This document shows positions 35,581-43,749 of a DNA stretch of 55,389 nt, piece by piece. Both the position numbers and the translations under genes were made by a program. Source of the DNA: Oscillospiraceae bacterium (GTDB taxonomy: Bacteria > Bacillota > Clostridia > Oscillospirales > CAG-272); assembly GCA_015063905.1 (NCBI GenBank), contig SVTF01000013.1, positions 1-55,389 on the forward strand, read 5' to 3'. Numbering within the stretch: the stretch's first letter is position 1; the number at the start of each line of letters is the position of its first letter. The notes below the pieces were generated by a model. It was not told where the DNA came from. It saw only the letters and a program-made list of their open reading frames with translations, and ran no database searches.

Positions 35581-37530
35581 ATGATAGCGATCAACATAAG
35601 CGATCTTACTTTGAGATTTGGCACAACAAGCGTGCTTGAAGGCGTGTCGTTCTCTCTTGACGAGAGCGATAAGCTTGGCATCATTGGATCAAACGGCAGT
35701 GGCAAGACCTCGCTTTTAAAGCTCATTACGGGCGAATATGACGCCACGGAGGGAGAGGTCTATATTTCCAAGGGAAAAACGGTTGGGCTTTTGTCGCAGT
35801 ACGGCGCGTTTGACGACTCGGATTTTTCGCGCTCTTGTGCGCTTGAGCATATGATAGCCGCGTTCCCCGAGCTTGTAGCGATGGAGAGTAGGCTTGCTGA
35901 GCTTGAGCTTTTACTGCACGACGTAAATAATACGCTGCATGCCGCGTATACCGCGGAATATACTGAGCTTCACCAAAGATTTATTGACCGCGGCGGGTTG
36001 GAATTCCGCGCTCGCTCGCGCTCCATACTCGCAAAGCTCGGATTTGACAACGATGCCATAGAACGCGACGTGTCGCTTTTGTCGGGCGGTCAAAGAACGA
36101 GATTGGCGCTTGCGGTGGAGCTTGCGAGAGAGCCCGATATACTCATGCTGGACGAGCCGACCAACCACTTGGATATAGAAACGCTTTCATGGCTTGAAAA
36201 TTATCTGGTTCAATACAAAAAGTGCGTTATGATAATCTCGCACGACCGATATTTTCTTGACCGCGTGACAAACAAGACGTTGTCTATCGAGCATCATCGC
36301 GCCAAGCTGTATAACGGAAACTACACACGCAGCATGGAGCAGCGCCGCATAGACCGCGAGATATACGAAAAGCATTACCGCGAGCAGCAAAAGGAGATCG
36401 CGCATCACCAGGCATATATAGCGCAGCAGCGTCAGTGGAACCGAGAGCGCAATATCATCGCCGCGGAATCGCGCCAAAAGCTGCTGGACAAAATGGAAAA
36501 GCTGGAGGCGCCCGAAAGCGAGGAGCGCGCCATCAGGTTAAAATTCACTTCGGCTATAGCAAGCGGAAACGAGGTTATGAACGTCAAGGGGCTGTCCATG
36601 TCCTTTGGGCACAACCGACTGTTTGACAAGCTGGATTTTCTTGTCAAGCGCGGTGAGCGCCTGCTTATTATAGGACCGAACGGCTGCGGCAAATCCACGC
36701 TCATCAAGCTGATGATGCAAAGGCTTGCCGCCACCTCGGGCAAAATAGAGATGGGATATAACGTTGAGATAGGCTATTACGATCAGGAAAACCAGAATCT
36801 TGACGAGGGTAAGACCGTGCTTGACGAGCTTTGGGATGCATATCCCTCGTTGCCTGAGCAAAAGATACGCTCCACGCTTGCTTGGTTCAAGTTTTACGGC
36901 GAGGACGTTTACAAGTCGGTTGGTGTGCTTTCGGGAGGAGAGAGGGCAAGGCTTACTCTTTCCAAGCTTATTTTGTCGCATATGAATCTGCTGATGCTCG
37001 ACGAGCCGACAAACCACCTTGACATCGACTCAAAAGAGGCGCTTGAAGCCGCGCTGGAGCAGTTTGACGGTACGATAATTGCCGTGTCACACGACCGCTA
37101 TTTTATCGAAAAGCTTGCCACGCGCATTATTCGCTTAAAGCCCGAGGGATACGTTGATGGCGATATGTTTGACTACTACGTTACCAAGAGGGGCAAGGCA
37201 TACACCGAGTTTCGCGAGTTCGTTGCGGACCGCGTCGCCCGTTTGGCGCAAGGCGGCGCTGCCGTCAGCACGGCAACGGCAGGTGCGGCAAGCTCGGAAT
37301 CCAAGGAGCAGTATCTTAAGGCAAAGCAGGAGCTTGCCGCTTCGCGCAAGAGCGCTCGCCGCCTGGAGCGTCTCAAGGATGAGATGCAAAAGCTGGAGGC
37401 GGAGCTTGACGAGATCGATGCGCTTATGAACGGAGAGGCGGCAACCGATTACAAAAGGGTAGCCGAGCTTGACACGCGCAAAACGGAGATAGAGGATCGC
37501 CTTATGGAAATATACGAGGAGCTGGAATAG
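35581..37530 (+). CDS. ABC-F family ribosome-associated ATPase
   Basis: Soluble tandem ABC protein of the ABC-F class, 649 residues, with no membrane domain. Cassette 1: Walker A GSNGSGKTS (36-44), signature LLSGGQRTRLALA, Walker B ILMLDEPTNHLD. The P-site tRNA interaction linker region has charged helices (EKHYREQQKEIAHHQAY). Cassette 2: GPNGCGKST, LSGGERARLTLS, LLMLDEPTNHLD. A C-terminal coiled-coil (about 565-649) with many Lys/Glu resembles YdiF/Uup-type members. ABC-F proteins bind the ribosomal E site and relieve stalls or antibiotics. No leader peptide typical of resistance ABC-F genes is visible, so a housekeeping role is more likely. Confidence 0.92.
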   Translation: MIAINISDLTLRFGTTSVLEGVSFSLDESDKLGIIGSNGSGKTSLLKLITGEYDATEGEVYISKGKTVGLLSQYGAFDDSDFSRSCALEHMIAAFPELVAMESRLAELELLLHDVNNTLHAAYTAEYTELHQRFIDRGGLEFRARSRSILAKLGFDNDAIERDVSLLSGGQRTRLALAVELAREPDILMLDEPTNHLDIETLSWLENYLVQYKKCVMIISHDRYFLDRVTNKTLSIEHHRAKLYNGNYTRSMEQRRIDREIYEKHYREQQKEIAHHQAYIAQQRQWNRERNIIAAESRQKLLDKMEKLEAPESEERAIRLKFTSAIASGNEVMNVKGLSMSFGHNRLFDKLDFLVKRGERLLIIGPNGCGKSTLIKLMMQRLAATSGKIEMGYNVEIGYYDQENQNLDEGKTVLDELWDAYPSLPEQKIRSTLAWFKFYGEDVYKSVGVLSGGERARLTLSKLILSHMNLLMLDEPTNHLDIDSKEALEAALEQFDGTIIAVSHDRYFIEKLATRIIRLKPEGYVDGDMFDYYVTKRGKAYTEFREFVADRVARLAQGGAAVSTATAGAASSESKEQYLKAKQELAASRKSARRLERLKDEMQKLEAELDEIDALMNGEAATDYKRVAELDTRKTEIEDRLMEIYEELE

Positions 37531-37548
37531 CTCTTTTGGGCGGCACAT

Positions 37549-37598
37549 AAAGAGAAAGCAACAGCAGCTGTAACGCTGCTGTTGCTTTCTCTTTTATC
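37549..37598 (+). terminator. Terminator of the ABC-F gene
   Basis: 19-bp perfect stem AAAGAGAAAGCAACAGCAG and its complement around an 8-nt loop. T/C-rich sequence follows. Confidence 0.85.
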
Positions 37599-37650
37599 TT
37601 TCTCTCTCTTATTCTTTATCTTCTCTTTATCTTATTCTTTATCTGTCGGC

Positions 37651-37688
37651 GTTACATTGCGTTACGGTATCGTTACGTGTAACGTTAC
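37651..37688. repeat. Four phased GTTAC repeats between convergent genes
   Basis: GTTAC occurs at 37651, 37661, 37672 and 37684, spaced 10, 11 and 12 nt, about one helical turn. The last two are joined by an inverted copy (CGTTACgtGTAACG). They lie downstream of both flanking genes. Function unknown. Confidence 0.5.
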
Positions 37689-37729
37689 AAAATCCGACGC
37701 TAAAGGATCAATTCAAAGTATTGTCAGAT

Positions 37730-38650
37730 CTACTCAAAGAACGAAAGAAAAGTATCAATAAAGCCGGGGGCGTCCACGGATCGTGCAACCGCTAACCGAG
37801 GAATCTCTGTGTTTTTGTATGTCGGGTTCATAGCCTGTTTCCCATATGCGTCAACGTTAAGCGTTATGCCGCGAGCCAATCCCTCGGTGACCACCGTCAC
37901 CCGCTGTTCTGCCATTTCACATACGTCGGGATGCGCCGCGTAGTATATTGCCAACGGGTCGTGAAGCGCGGGCAGACGGTCTGTGACCGAGCCCCTCCAA
38001 AGCTTCAAAAGCTTTGCCAACTCCTCTGCCGCCGCGTTGCTTTTTGCGAGGCAAAGCTTATCAAGCTGTTCATTGTTAAGCTGCAACTTGTGAGTAACGT
38101 CCGCCCCAATGCATTCGAGATTGTCAAGAGAGCTAAAAATATCGCGTGCCGCGTCCACGTCGCACATCACGTTCCAATCGGCATATTGCTTGTAATACGC
38201 GCCACCCATTATAACGATTTTGCCTGCCGAGCGAACAGCCTCGGCATCTTTTTTTATGGCTTTTGCTATGTTTGTGAAAGGGCCTATTGCCACGATGACG
38301 AGCTTTTTGCCGTATTTTTTACACGAATCTATAATATAATCCACCGCCGCGTCACCGTTCGGCTTGTATTTTTCAAGGTCAAGCTCGCTTGTATAATGGC
38401 AGGTGTGACCGTATTTTCCGCCGCTTGCGGCAATAGGATCGGACTCCCCCGCGTACACAGGAACGTTCTCATATCCCTTGCCATAAAGCGATAAAAGCCT
38501 TTTGCAGATGCGCGCCCGCTCGTCCGTGTTCTGAAACACCGTAGTAACTCCAACTATGTCAAGCTCTGTTTTCATGGCGAGATAAAGCGCCCACGCGTCG
38601 TCTATCTCGTCGCCTATATCGGTGTCAATCAATACCTTTATATCCTTCAT
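37730..38650 (-). CDS. Nucleoside hydrolase (inosine-uridine preferring family)
   Basis: Hydrolyses the N-glycosidic bond of ribonucleosides to free base and ribose. It has 306 residues, with the calcium-binding N-terminal motif DTDIGDEIDDAWAL (9-22), the VAIGPFTNIAKAI segment and the late LHDPLAIYYAAHPD motif that completes the metal site. No signal peptide, so it acts in the cytosol. It lies 8 nt after pgeF and two genes after an exported 5'-nucleotidase, which together make a nucleotide salvage operon. Confidence 0.92.
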   Translation of the reverse strand: MKDIKVLIDTDIGDEIDDAWALYLAMKTELDIVGVTTVFQNTDERARICKRLLSLYGKGYENVPVYAGESDPIAASGGKYGHTCHYTSELDLEKYKPNGDAAVDYIIDSCKKYGKKLVIVAIGPFTNIAKAIKKDAEAVRSAGKIVIMGGAYYKQYADWNVMCDVDAARDIFSSLDNLECIGADVTHKLQLNNEQLDKLCLAKSNAAAEELAKLLKLWRGSVTDRLPALHDPLAIYYAAHPDVCEMAEQRVTVVTEGLARGITLNVDAYGKQAMNPTYKNTEIPRLAVARSVDAPGFIDTFLSFFE

Positions 38651-38658
38651 TTCTTACC

Positions 38659-39450
38659 TCATTTAATAAATATGACGCTGAGCATCGTGCCGCGCACGCC
38701 GCCCGAATATCTGTGCGAAAAGAATTTTTGCGGCTGACAGCAGGTACATTCCGACACAAGCTCGACGTTGCCGTCCTCAAGACCGCAGTCAAGCAACAGC
38801 TCGCGGTTAAGCCCCGCAAGGTCGCACTTGTATTTTCCGCTTGCGGTGCTTGACGGAACCACGTATCTGAGGGCAAGCTGCTCGCCAAGGTCACGGCACA
38901 CCGCGTCGTAAAGGTCACTTCCCACCTCGTAGCAGCACTTGTGGATGCAAGGGCCTATCGATGCGCGAATGTGCTTTTTGTCCAAGTCAAACTCGCAAAC
39001 CATTCTGTCCACACATTTTGTCGCTATTTTTGAAACCGTTCCGCGCCATCCCGCGTGTACCGCGCCGATAGCAACGACACTTCCCGCCTTTTCCGCCTCA
39101 AACAGTATCGGAACGCAATCGGCGGTCTTTATTCCAAGCGTTACTCCGCGCTCGTTCGTTACGTAGCCGTCGCCGCCCTCCAGATCATCTCTGAAATAAT
39201 ATCCCTTGCCGCAGTCGAGGTGGCTTACAGTAAATATTCTGTCGGAGTGTATCTGCGGAAAGGACACGATGCTTTCTTTGTCAAAGCCGACCTCTTTTGA
39301 AAAGATGGCGAGGTTTTGCAGCACGGTTTCGTCGTCATCTCCCCGCGAAAAGGCGAGATTGAGCGAGCTTGTGTGGCTATGCCGGCTCACTCCGCCCTGC
39401 CTTGTTGAAAACGCGTGCGGAGATCGCAAAATATTAGATTTTATATACAT
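38659..39450 (-). CDS. pgeF: PgeF/YfiH purine nucleoside phosphorylase-like enzyme
   Basis: Copper/zinc-dependent enzyme of the YfiH/LACC1 family, 263 residues. Members act on adenosine, inosine and related nucleosides (phosphorylase/deaminase), and in some bacteria edit peptidoglycan precursors. The metal ligands are visible: PQIHSDRI (His), KTADCVPILF (Cys) and GAVHAGWRGTV (His). Family block SIGPCIHKCCYEVG is present. It starts the family-typical way with HAFSTRQGGVS. It lies between the 5'-nucleotidase (65 nt) and the nucleoside hydrolase (8 nt), supporting a nucleoside role here. Confidence 0.92.
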   Translation of the reverse strand: MYIKSNILRSPHAFSTRQGGVSRHSHTSSLNLAFSRGDDDETVLQNLAIFSKEVGFDKESIVSFPQIHSDRIFTVSHLDCGKGYYFRDDLEGGDGYVTNERGVTLGIKTADCVPILFEAEKAGSVVAIGAVHAGWRGTVSKIATKCVDRMVCEFDLDKKHIRASIGPCIHKCCYEVGSDLYDAVCRDLGEQLALRYVVPSSTASGKYKCDLAGLNRELLLDCGLEDGNVELVSECTCCQPQKFFSHRYSGGVRGTMLSVIFIK

Positions 39451-39515
39451 AAATCCTCCGTAATTCTGCGCTCTCTACGGGTAGATGGATGCGATTTTGT
39501 CTATGCCGCACACGA

Positions 39516-41120
39516 TCATTCCCCGAGTCCGCCCTGCTTTATAAATTCTGCCAGAAGGTCGCGCGCAAACACCTCGGCATCGTATCTTTCCACCTCGGTA
39601 AGACGGTTTGGCGCGTAGCTTGATGAATATGAGTCTACGATAATATAGTAGCTCTTGTCGTTTTCTATGCTTGACTCAAGCGATGCATCAAAATAGCAAT
39701 AGTAGTTGGAGTTGTCGCTATTTATAAACCTATTTTTAAGATCCGAGCCCTTTATGGAGCAAAGCACGAGCTGATTGTCAAACGGGAACAGGGATTGGAG
39801 CATTGAATACGTCACGTCTCCACACTCAAGCTCCCAAGGACTGCGAATGGAGATGAATCCTCCGCCAAGAACCACGTCGTAATCCTCGCCCCAAAGCTCA
39901 ATTCCTTTTTGGTAATAAAGCCTTGCGACAAGCGAACGCAAAAAGTCGCTGCCGCGATATTGTGCGTTATATCCGAGCTTTTGGCGACCGATTGCTACCG
40001 CGTCCTCGTATTTTTGCAACAGTTCATTGACGATGGGGTCGTCATCAAGTGAGTCATACACGCTTGATCTGACAAACTCGGCTATGCTTATGTAGGAATT
40101 GAGGTTAACTGTGTTTATTGCCACTTCGACGTGCGATATTCCCTGGTTATCACCTCCGTTTTGCAGATGATAAGTGCCATAGGCATCCTTCATAACGTAG
40201 CTTTTATGTGTGTGTCCCTCAAAGACCAGATCCACGTAACCGTCCCGCGACAGCTCCGTGTCATAGTATGACGAAAGCTGAGAATCGGTTACAGACGTCG
40301 TGGTGCTTGTTGATCTCTCATAGCCGTCATGCAAAGAATAAACGATATAGTCAACTCCCTCTTGGCGTAGTCTTTCCGATTCCGCTTTAACCAGCTCGCA
40401 AAGCTCGTCGCCCGTTTTGAAATATACGTCTTGTACCTTGTCGGGCGCGATGGATGAGTAACAGTCGCCGATTGCGCCGATAATGCCTATCTGTATTTCT
40501 CCGCATTCCACCACGACAGAGGCGTCACAGTACTCCGCTCGCTCGTCCGTATCCCTGTCAAAAACGTTGATGGCGAGAAAGGGAAATTCGGCTAATGCCG
40601 CGTTTTCTGTGATCAGCTGCTCGCCCCAGTCAAATTCGTGATTGCCGAGCGTCATGGATACCGTGCCGATACTGTTCATCCAATCGGTGATTATCAGTCC
40701 CTTTGTCAGATTGGATTCCGAGCCGCCCTGCCACATATCCCCGGATGAAAGAATTATGGAGTGTTCATCGGTTTGCGCCGCCGCCTTGAGATAAGAGGTT
40801 AGCTCGTCAACGCCCTCGTCCGCGTCTGTGTCGGAAATTTTTCCGTGCAGGTCGTTGATGGCGTAAAGGTCTATCGTTATTATGACGGATACAGAACAAT
40901 TGTCACACTTGCCGTTGTCGTCGCTGTCTGTATGGCGCTCACAAGCCGAGTCCTTTCCTTCGGTTTCCGTTTCTGAATTGGATAAATCGGAGGACGCTTC
41001 TTTCGTCGCGTTGTCATATGTGCCGTTCTCGTCGTCATCCGGGTCCAATCCCGGCAAAAAATCGCACGAGCAGGAAAATACCAATGCGAGCAAAATGAGC
41101 AATGCTATCAGCTTTTTCAT
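39516..41120 (-). CDS. Exported 5'-nucleotidase lipoprotein (UshA family)
   Basis: 534 residues with a lipoprotein signal peptide (KKLIALLILLALVFSCSC; lipid-modified Cys about residue 17). It is followed by a low-complexity Asp/Glu/Ser-rich linker holding a Cys-rich metal-binding-like segment, CERHTDSDDNGKCDNC (61-76). The metallophosphatase domain has NDLHGK, SGDMWQGG, LGNHEFDWG and FEGHTHKS. The C-terminal 5'-nucleotidase domain runs from about 370 (GYNAQYRGSDFLRSLVARLY). It would dephosphorylate extracellular nucleotides for uptake as nucleosides. First gene of the operon with pgeF and the nucleoside hydrolase. Confidence 0.9.
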   Translation of the reverse strand: MKKLIALLILLALVFSCSCDFLPGLDPDDDENGTYDNATKEASSDLSNSETETEGKDSACERHTDSDDNGKCDNCSVSVIITIDLYAINDLHGKISDTDADEGVDELTSYLKAAAQTDEHSIILSSGDMWQGGSESNLTKGLIITDWMNSIGTVSMTLGNHEFDWGEQLITENAALAEFPFLAINVFDRDTDERAEYCDASVVVECGEIQIGIIGAIGDCYSSIAPDKVQDVYFKTGDELCELVKAESERLRQEGVDYIVYSLHDGYERSTSTTTSVTDSQLSSYYDTELSRDGYVDLVFEGHTHKSYVMKDAYGTYHLQNGGDNQGISHVEVAINTVNLNSYISIAEFVRSSVYDSLDDDPIVNELLQKYEDAVAIGRQKLGYNAQYRGSDFLRSLVARLYYQKGIELWGEDYDVVLGGGFISIRSPWELECGDVTYSMLQSLFPFDNQLVLCSIKGSDLKNRFINSDNSNYYCYFDASLESSIENDKSYYIIVDSYSSSYAPNRLTEVERYDAEVFARDLLAEFIKQGGLGE

Positions 41121-41151
41121 GCGTTATCCTCCCCTTTTGTTGTATACCTTG

Positions 41152-41180
41152 ATTATATCACGTCAAGAGAAAAAATGCAA
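41152..41180 (-). promoter_or_regulatory. Promoter of the nucleotide salvage operon
   Basis: Minus-strand TTGCAT (41180-41175), 17-nt spacer, TATAAT (41157-41152) preceded by TGA. Confidence 0.65.
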
Positions 41181-41235
41181 TAGTGCTAGGCAGGCGTTGT
41201 TGAATATTTAATTATGTTGAATATTCAATTGTTAA

Positions 41236-41613
41236 GAAGCTTGCCAAAATGCGATCGCGCTTGATTTGCGTAAAGATTCAGAACATTTTCCAAAAGCCTT
41301 TGGCTTATCCCTCTTCTTTGTCGGAACAGGTTTTTTCGCAGGCATCCAACCCGCACAATTCAATGCGAGGGCGGTAATATACGGTTCATGCATTACCCTA
41401 ACATCAATCTGCTGTGGAATCCTTATCTGTAAACTTATGTCATCAAAGTGCCACCTTAATGTCGGCTTCGTTGTAGCGGGTGGAATGACCAGCAGTCCCG
41501 CATATGGTGCAATAAGCCCTTATGCTAACGAATCATCGGTGAATAATTTTTCCTTTGCTTATTTCGGCTCGTTATTTTCATTGATACTTGCTCTGCAGAC
41601 CGTGGCAAGATAG
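41236..41613 (+). pseudogene. C-terminal remnant of a YidE/AspT-like transporter
   Basis: An open frame of about 125 codons without a convincing start codon or ribosome site, opened by a TAA at 41233. It contains membrane segments GLSLFFVGTGFFAGI and CITLTSICCGILICKL, then GGMTSSPAYGAISPYANE and FAYFGSLFSLILALQ. These resemble the C-terminal half of AspT/YidE antiporters (G.LTSTPAL...A..YP). The N-terminal ~400 residues of such a protein are missing, so this is a decayed fragment. It keeps a terminator at 41620-41658. Family assignment is moderate. Confidence 0.5.
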
Positions 41614-41619
41614 AAAAAT

Positions 41620-41658
41620 AGAGAGAGCTGCCAAATTGGTAGCTCTCTCAATTTTTTG
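41620..41658 (+). terminator. Terminator after the transporter remnant
   Basis: Stem GAGAGAGCTGCCA/TGGTAGCTCTCTC (one mismatch) with T6. Suggests the remnant was once the end of a functional gene. Confidence 0.8.
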
Positions 41659-41689
41659 TTAATGATATTTATTTTATATTACGGCGGCA

Positions 41690-41881
41690 TCAGGCGAGCA
41701 GATCCCCTGCTGAAATACCCGTGCCGTCACTTAACTTGTCCAATGTGTCCAGAGAGGCATTAGCGCTACAGCTCTCAATTCTCGACAGATACTTAACGTC
41801 AACCTCGCAATTGAGCGCGAGAATTTCTCTTGAAATGTTAAGCCTTTTCCTATAATCGATCAAGTTTTTTGATAGGGACAT
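41690..41881 (-). CDS. Small XRE-type DNA-binding protein
   Basis: 63-residue helix-turn-helix protein from MSLSKNLIDYRKRLNISREI onward (EVDVKYLSRIESCSANASLD is the recognition region). The frame is open 28 codons further, to 41965, giving a 91-residue alternative with a basic N-terminus; neither start has a good ribosome site. It is divergent from the DUF6514-like gene at 42077. A perfect 16-bp palindrome at 42003-42018 in the shared region is the likely operator. Function otherwise unknown. Confidence 0.7.
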   Translation of the reverse strand: MSLSKNLIDYRKRLNISREILALNCEVDVKYLSRIESCSANASLDTLDKLSDGTGISAGDLLA

Positions 41882-42002
41882 TCTTGATCTCTTATCCGTC
41901 TGAATTTTGACTTTAGTCTCCCTATACACTGCCTCTGTCCGCCTTTGATGCGCGCATTCACCCATCCATCAAATCAAAGATTTGTCAAAAAAATTTGCTA
42001 AA

Positions 42003-42018
42003 AGGGTCAATTGACCCT
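42003..42018. promoter_or_regulatory. 16-bp palindrome between divergent genes
   Basis: AGGGTCAATTGACCCT, perfect, centred on AATT. It lies upstream of both the XRE gene and the gene at 42077, and 21 nt upstream of a TATAAT (42040-42045) for the latter. Likely XRE-protein operator. Confidence 0.6.
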
Positions 42019-42076
42019 GGAAAACCCTGTCAAAGCGAGTATAATGATGTCACCCTCAAGAAAGGAGCGTTGCAAA

Positions 42077-42337
42077 ATGGAGACAAACAAATCAACCTTG
42101 GCCCGCGTAGCCTCTCTCGATGACGGCTGCGAATACAGCCTGGCTGTTATCGCAAAAACCGACTCGGAAAGTGCTTACGGCGTAGCCGCAAACGATGCAC
42201 GCGACGGTAACGTCTTATGCATCAAGGAGATTGGCTCCGATAAAGAGTTCGCCCTCTCTATCGTTGACATATTGAACAAGCACAGAATTCCCTATGTGCA
42301 TTTTATTGATGTCATCAACGATTTGATGAATGAGTAA
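42077..42337 (+). CDS. DUF6514-like small protein
   Basis: 86-residue cytosolic protein of unknown function starting METNKSTLARVASLDDG, with AAGGAG about 9 nt upstream. The segment YSLAVIAKTDSESAYGVAAN followed by ISDKEFALSIVDILNKH-like sequence and IPYVHFIDVINDLMNE resembles small DUF6514-type proteins of Clostridia, an assignment from memory of the pattern only. Its promoter has TATAAT but no good -35, so it may need an activator; the divergent XRE protein is the obvious candidate. Confidence 0.65.
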   Translation: METNKSTLARVASLDDGCEYSLAVIAKTDSESAYGVAANDARDGNVLCIKEIGSDKEFALSIVDILNKHRIPYVHFIDVINDLMNE

Positions 42338-42446
42338 ATGTTGAATTTTTTTAGACCCCTACTTAATGCCTTTGATGATCTTTTCTATCAGTATTTTTTG
42401 TTTTGACTTGTATTAGATTTGTTTTTTGGTCTGACGTTGATCAAAA

Positions 42447-42875
42447 TCAGTCACAGGTTTCGTAGTATGTAATGATCTCGCGCTCGCCGTGTCCGTCCGT
42501 ATAAGCAACCACCTCGAGAACGCCCTTGTACTGAACGCCAACTTCACAAACGAAGTTGATCTCAAGTCCCAGCGTTCCTACCGTTTTGCTACCCGAAACC
42601 TCATCCATATACTCGTATTCGGTTCCGTTCCATTTGTAAAGATAGAGCGTACCTACGATGTGTGAGGCGGTAGCGTGCTTTCGCGCAGTTGCGCTAACGT
42701 TACCCGCGTTACCGACAAAGCTCATACTGACTTCCATAGTCGCGATGCTTGTCCATCTCGGTTCCACCGTTGGCTCATCTTTCACAGCGGCAAAAGTAGG
42801 CACGGTCAGCGAGCAGATCATAATAACAGAAAGTACGATCGATACGATCAATTTTATTGCGTTGTTACGTTTCAT
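42447..42875 (-). CDS. Small secreted protein of unknown function
   Basis: 142-residue protein with a clear signal peptide (KRNNAIKLIVSIVLSVIMIC, cleavage after TFAA) and no membrane anchor. The mature part is beta-rich, with EPRWTSIATMEVSMSF near its start and pairs such as YLYKWNGTEYEYMDEV. This resembles the small secreted families often found beside ECF sigma factors in Clostridia. GGAGGAGA ribosome site. It lies downstream of the ECF sigma/anti-sigma genes but behind a terminator, so it is transcribed separately and may be a target of that sigma factor. No function assigned. Confidence 0.75.
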   Translation of the reverse strand: MKRNNAIKLIVSIVLSVIMICSLTVPTFAAVKDEPTVEPRWTSIATMEVSMSFVGNAGNVSATARKHATASHIVGTLYLYKWNGTEYEYMDEVSGSKTVGTLGLEINFVCEVGVQYKGVLEVVAYTDGHGEREIITYYETCD

Positions 42876-42922
42876 TTCTCCTCCGATGTCACCAAAACAT
42901 CTTCGGGGTCTATACTATTAAC

Positions 42923-42964
42923 AAAAAAATCCCGAAAACGTGACAAAATTTTCGGGATTTTTTT
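42923..42964. terminator. Bidirectional terminator after the anti-sigma gene
   Basis: 16-bp stem AAAAAAATCCCGAAAA/TTTTCGGGATTTTTTT with a 10-nt loop. It ends the ECF sigma operon on the minus strand. Confidence 0.88.
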
Positions 42965-43005
42965 AAAAATTTTAATATTTTTTTGTAATATTATGATTTT
43001 TGCTA

Positions 43006-43749
43006 TTATTTTACACTTTCCGCATACATTATCAATGTGTCAAGATCACATTCTGTGGAAAATATCTGATACGAATACTCACTGTCACTCCAAAATATGT
43101 TTATTGCCTTCTTGTCTATGTATTCAACAGCTGTCGCATTTTTACCGTTGATTTGATAATACGTAACGTTCACATTTTCATTGTCAATGTATTTGTCACT
43201 TGGATTCAGTACGCCTTGTGTAAATGAAAATAAATATTCCTCCCCTACATAATAATCAACAGCTCTTTGTGTTGCATTATCTAATATCACATCCTCCCAA
43301 ACTCCTTCAGGAAGATTGGTCGGTTTACGTATATCTTCAATGAAATCGGGCGCAACTGCCGCGGATTCTGCTGTTGTTTCATTAACGTGTCCCGTTTCCT
43401 TTTCCTCTCCATTGGGATCTTCATAACGAACGGTAAAATACTCGTTATACCACTCGACAATTGCATTATATATCGCCTGTCTGAGTCCGGGCACGCAACC
43501 GATAAGCACACACGCGAGCGTTACCATTATCATAATAGCCGCCGCTATTCTGATAACCACCATTTTGCCAAGCTTCACGGTGGATCTGCGTTTACACTTG
43601 TTTATAACTCTGTTTCTTTTTCTGTAATATGAGGCATCGAAGCTTACGCCCTCTGTATCAAGCTCATTCAGCGCCTGCGCCTCTTCCTCGGTACATTTCA
43701 TTGCCGCCAATGCAATCAAATGGTCGAATTTATCTGAATTGTTAAACAT
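43006..43749 (-). CDS. DUF4367-type membrane anti-sigma factor
   Basis: 247-residue single-pass protein. A cytosolic N-terminal region of about 60 residues carries MKCTEEEAQALNELD. A membrane helix follows (VVIRIAAAIMIMVTLACVLI, about 64-83), then an extracellular part whose last ~120 residues match the DUF4367 pattern (LPEGVWEDVILDN, YYQINGKNATAVEYIDKKAI, NIFWSDSEYSYQIFSTE). This topology is typical of anti-sigma factors that release an ECF sigma on an external signal. Its start overlaps the sigma gene by 8 nt, so the two are coupled. Confidence 0.82.
   Translation of the reverse strand: MFNNSDKFDHLIALAAMKCTEEEAQALNELDTEGVSFDASYYRKRNRVINKCKRRSTVKLGKMVVIRIAAAIMIMVTLACVLIGCVPGLRQAIYNAIVEWYNEYFTVRYEDPNGEEKETGHVNETTAESAAVAPDFIEDIRKPTNLPEGVWEDVILDNATQRAVDYYVGEEYLFSFTQGVLNPSDKYIDNENVNVTYYQINGKNATAVEYIDKKAINIFWSDSEYSYQIFSTECDLDTLIMYAESVK

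Noticed and set aside
35581-37530. Antibiotic-resistance ABC-F gene
   Set aside because: No leader peptide or attenuator before it and YdiF/Uup-like layout; a housekeeping ABC-F is more likely.
37549-37594. GCAACAGCAG inverted repeat as part of a repeat array or CRISPR
   Set aside because: Single copy with a loop and T tract: an ordinary terminator. No CRISPR-like array is present in the window.
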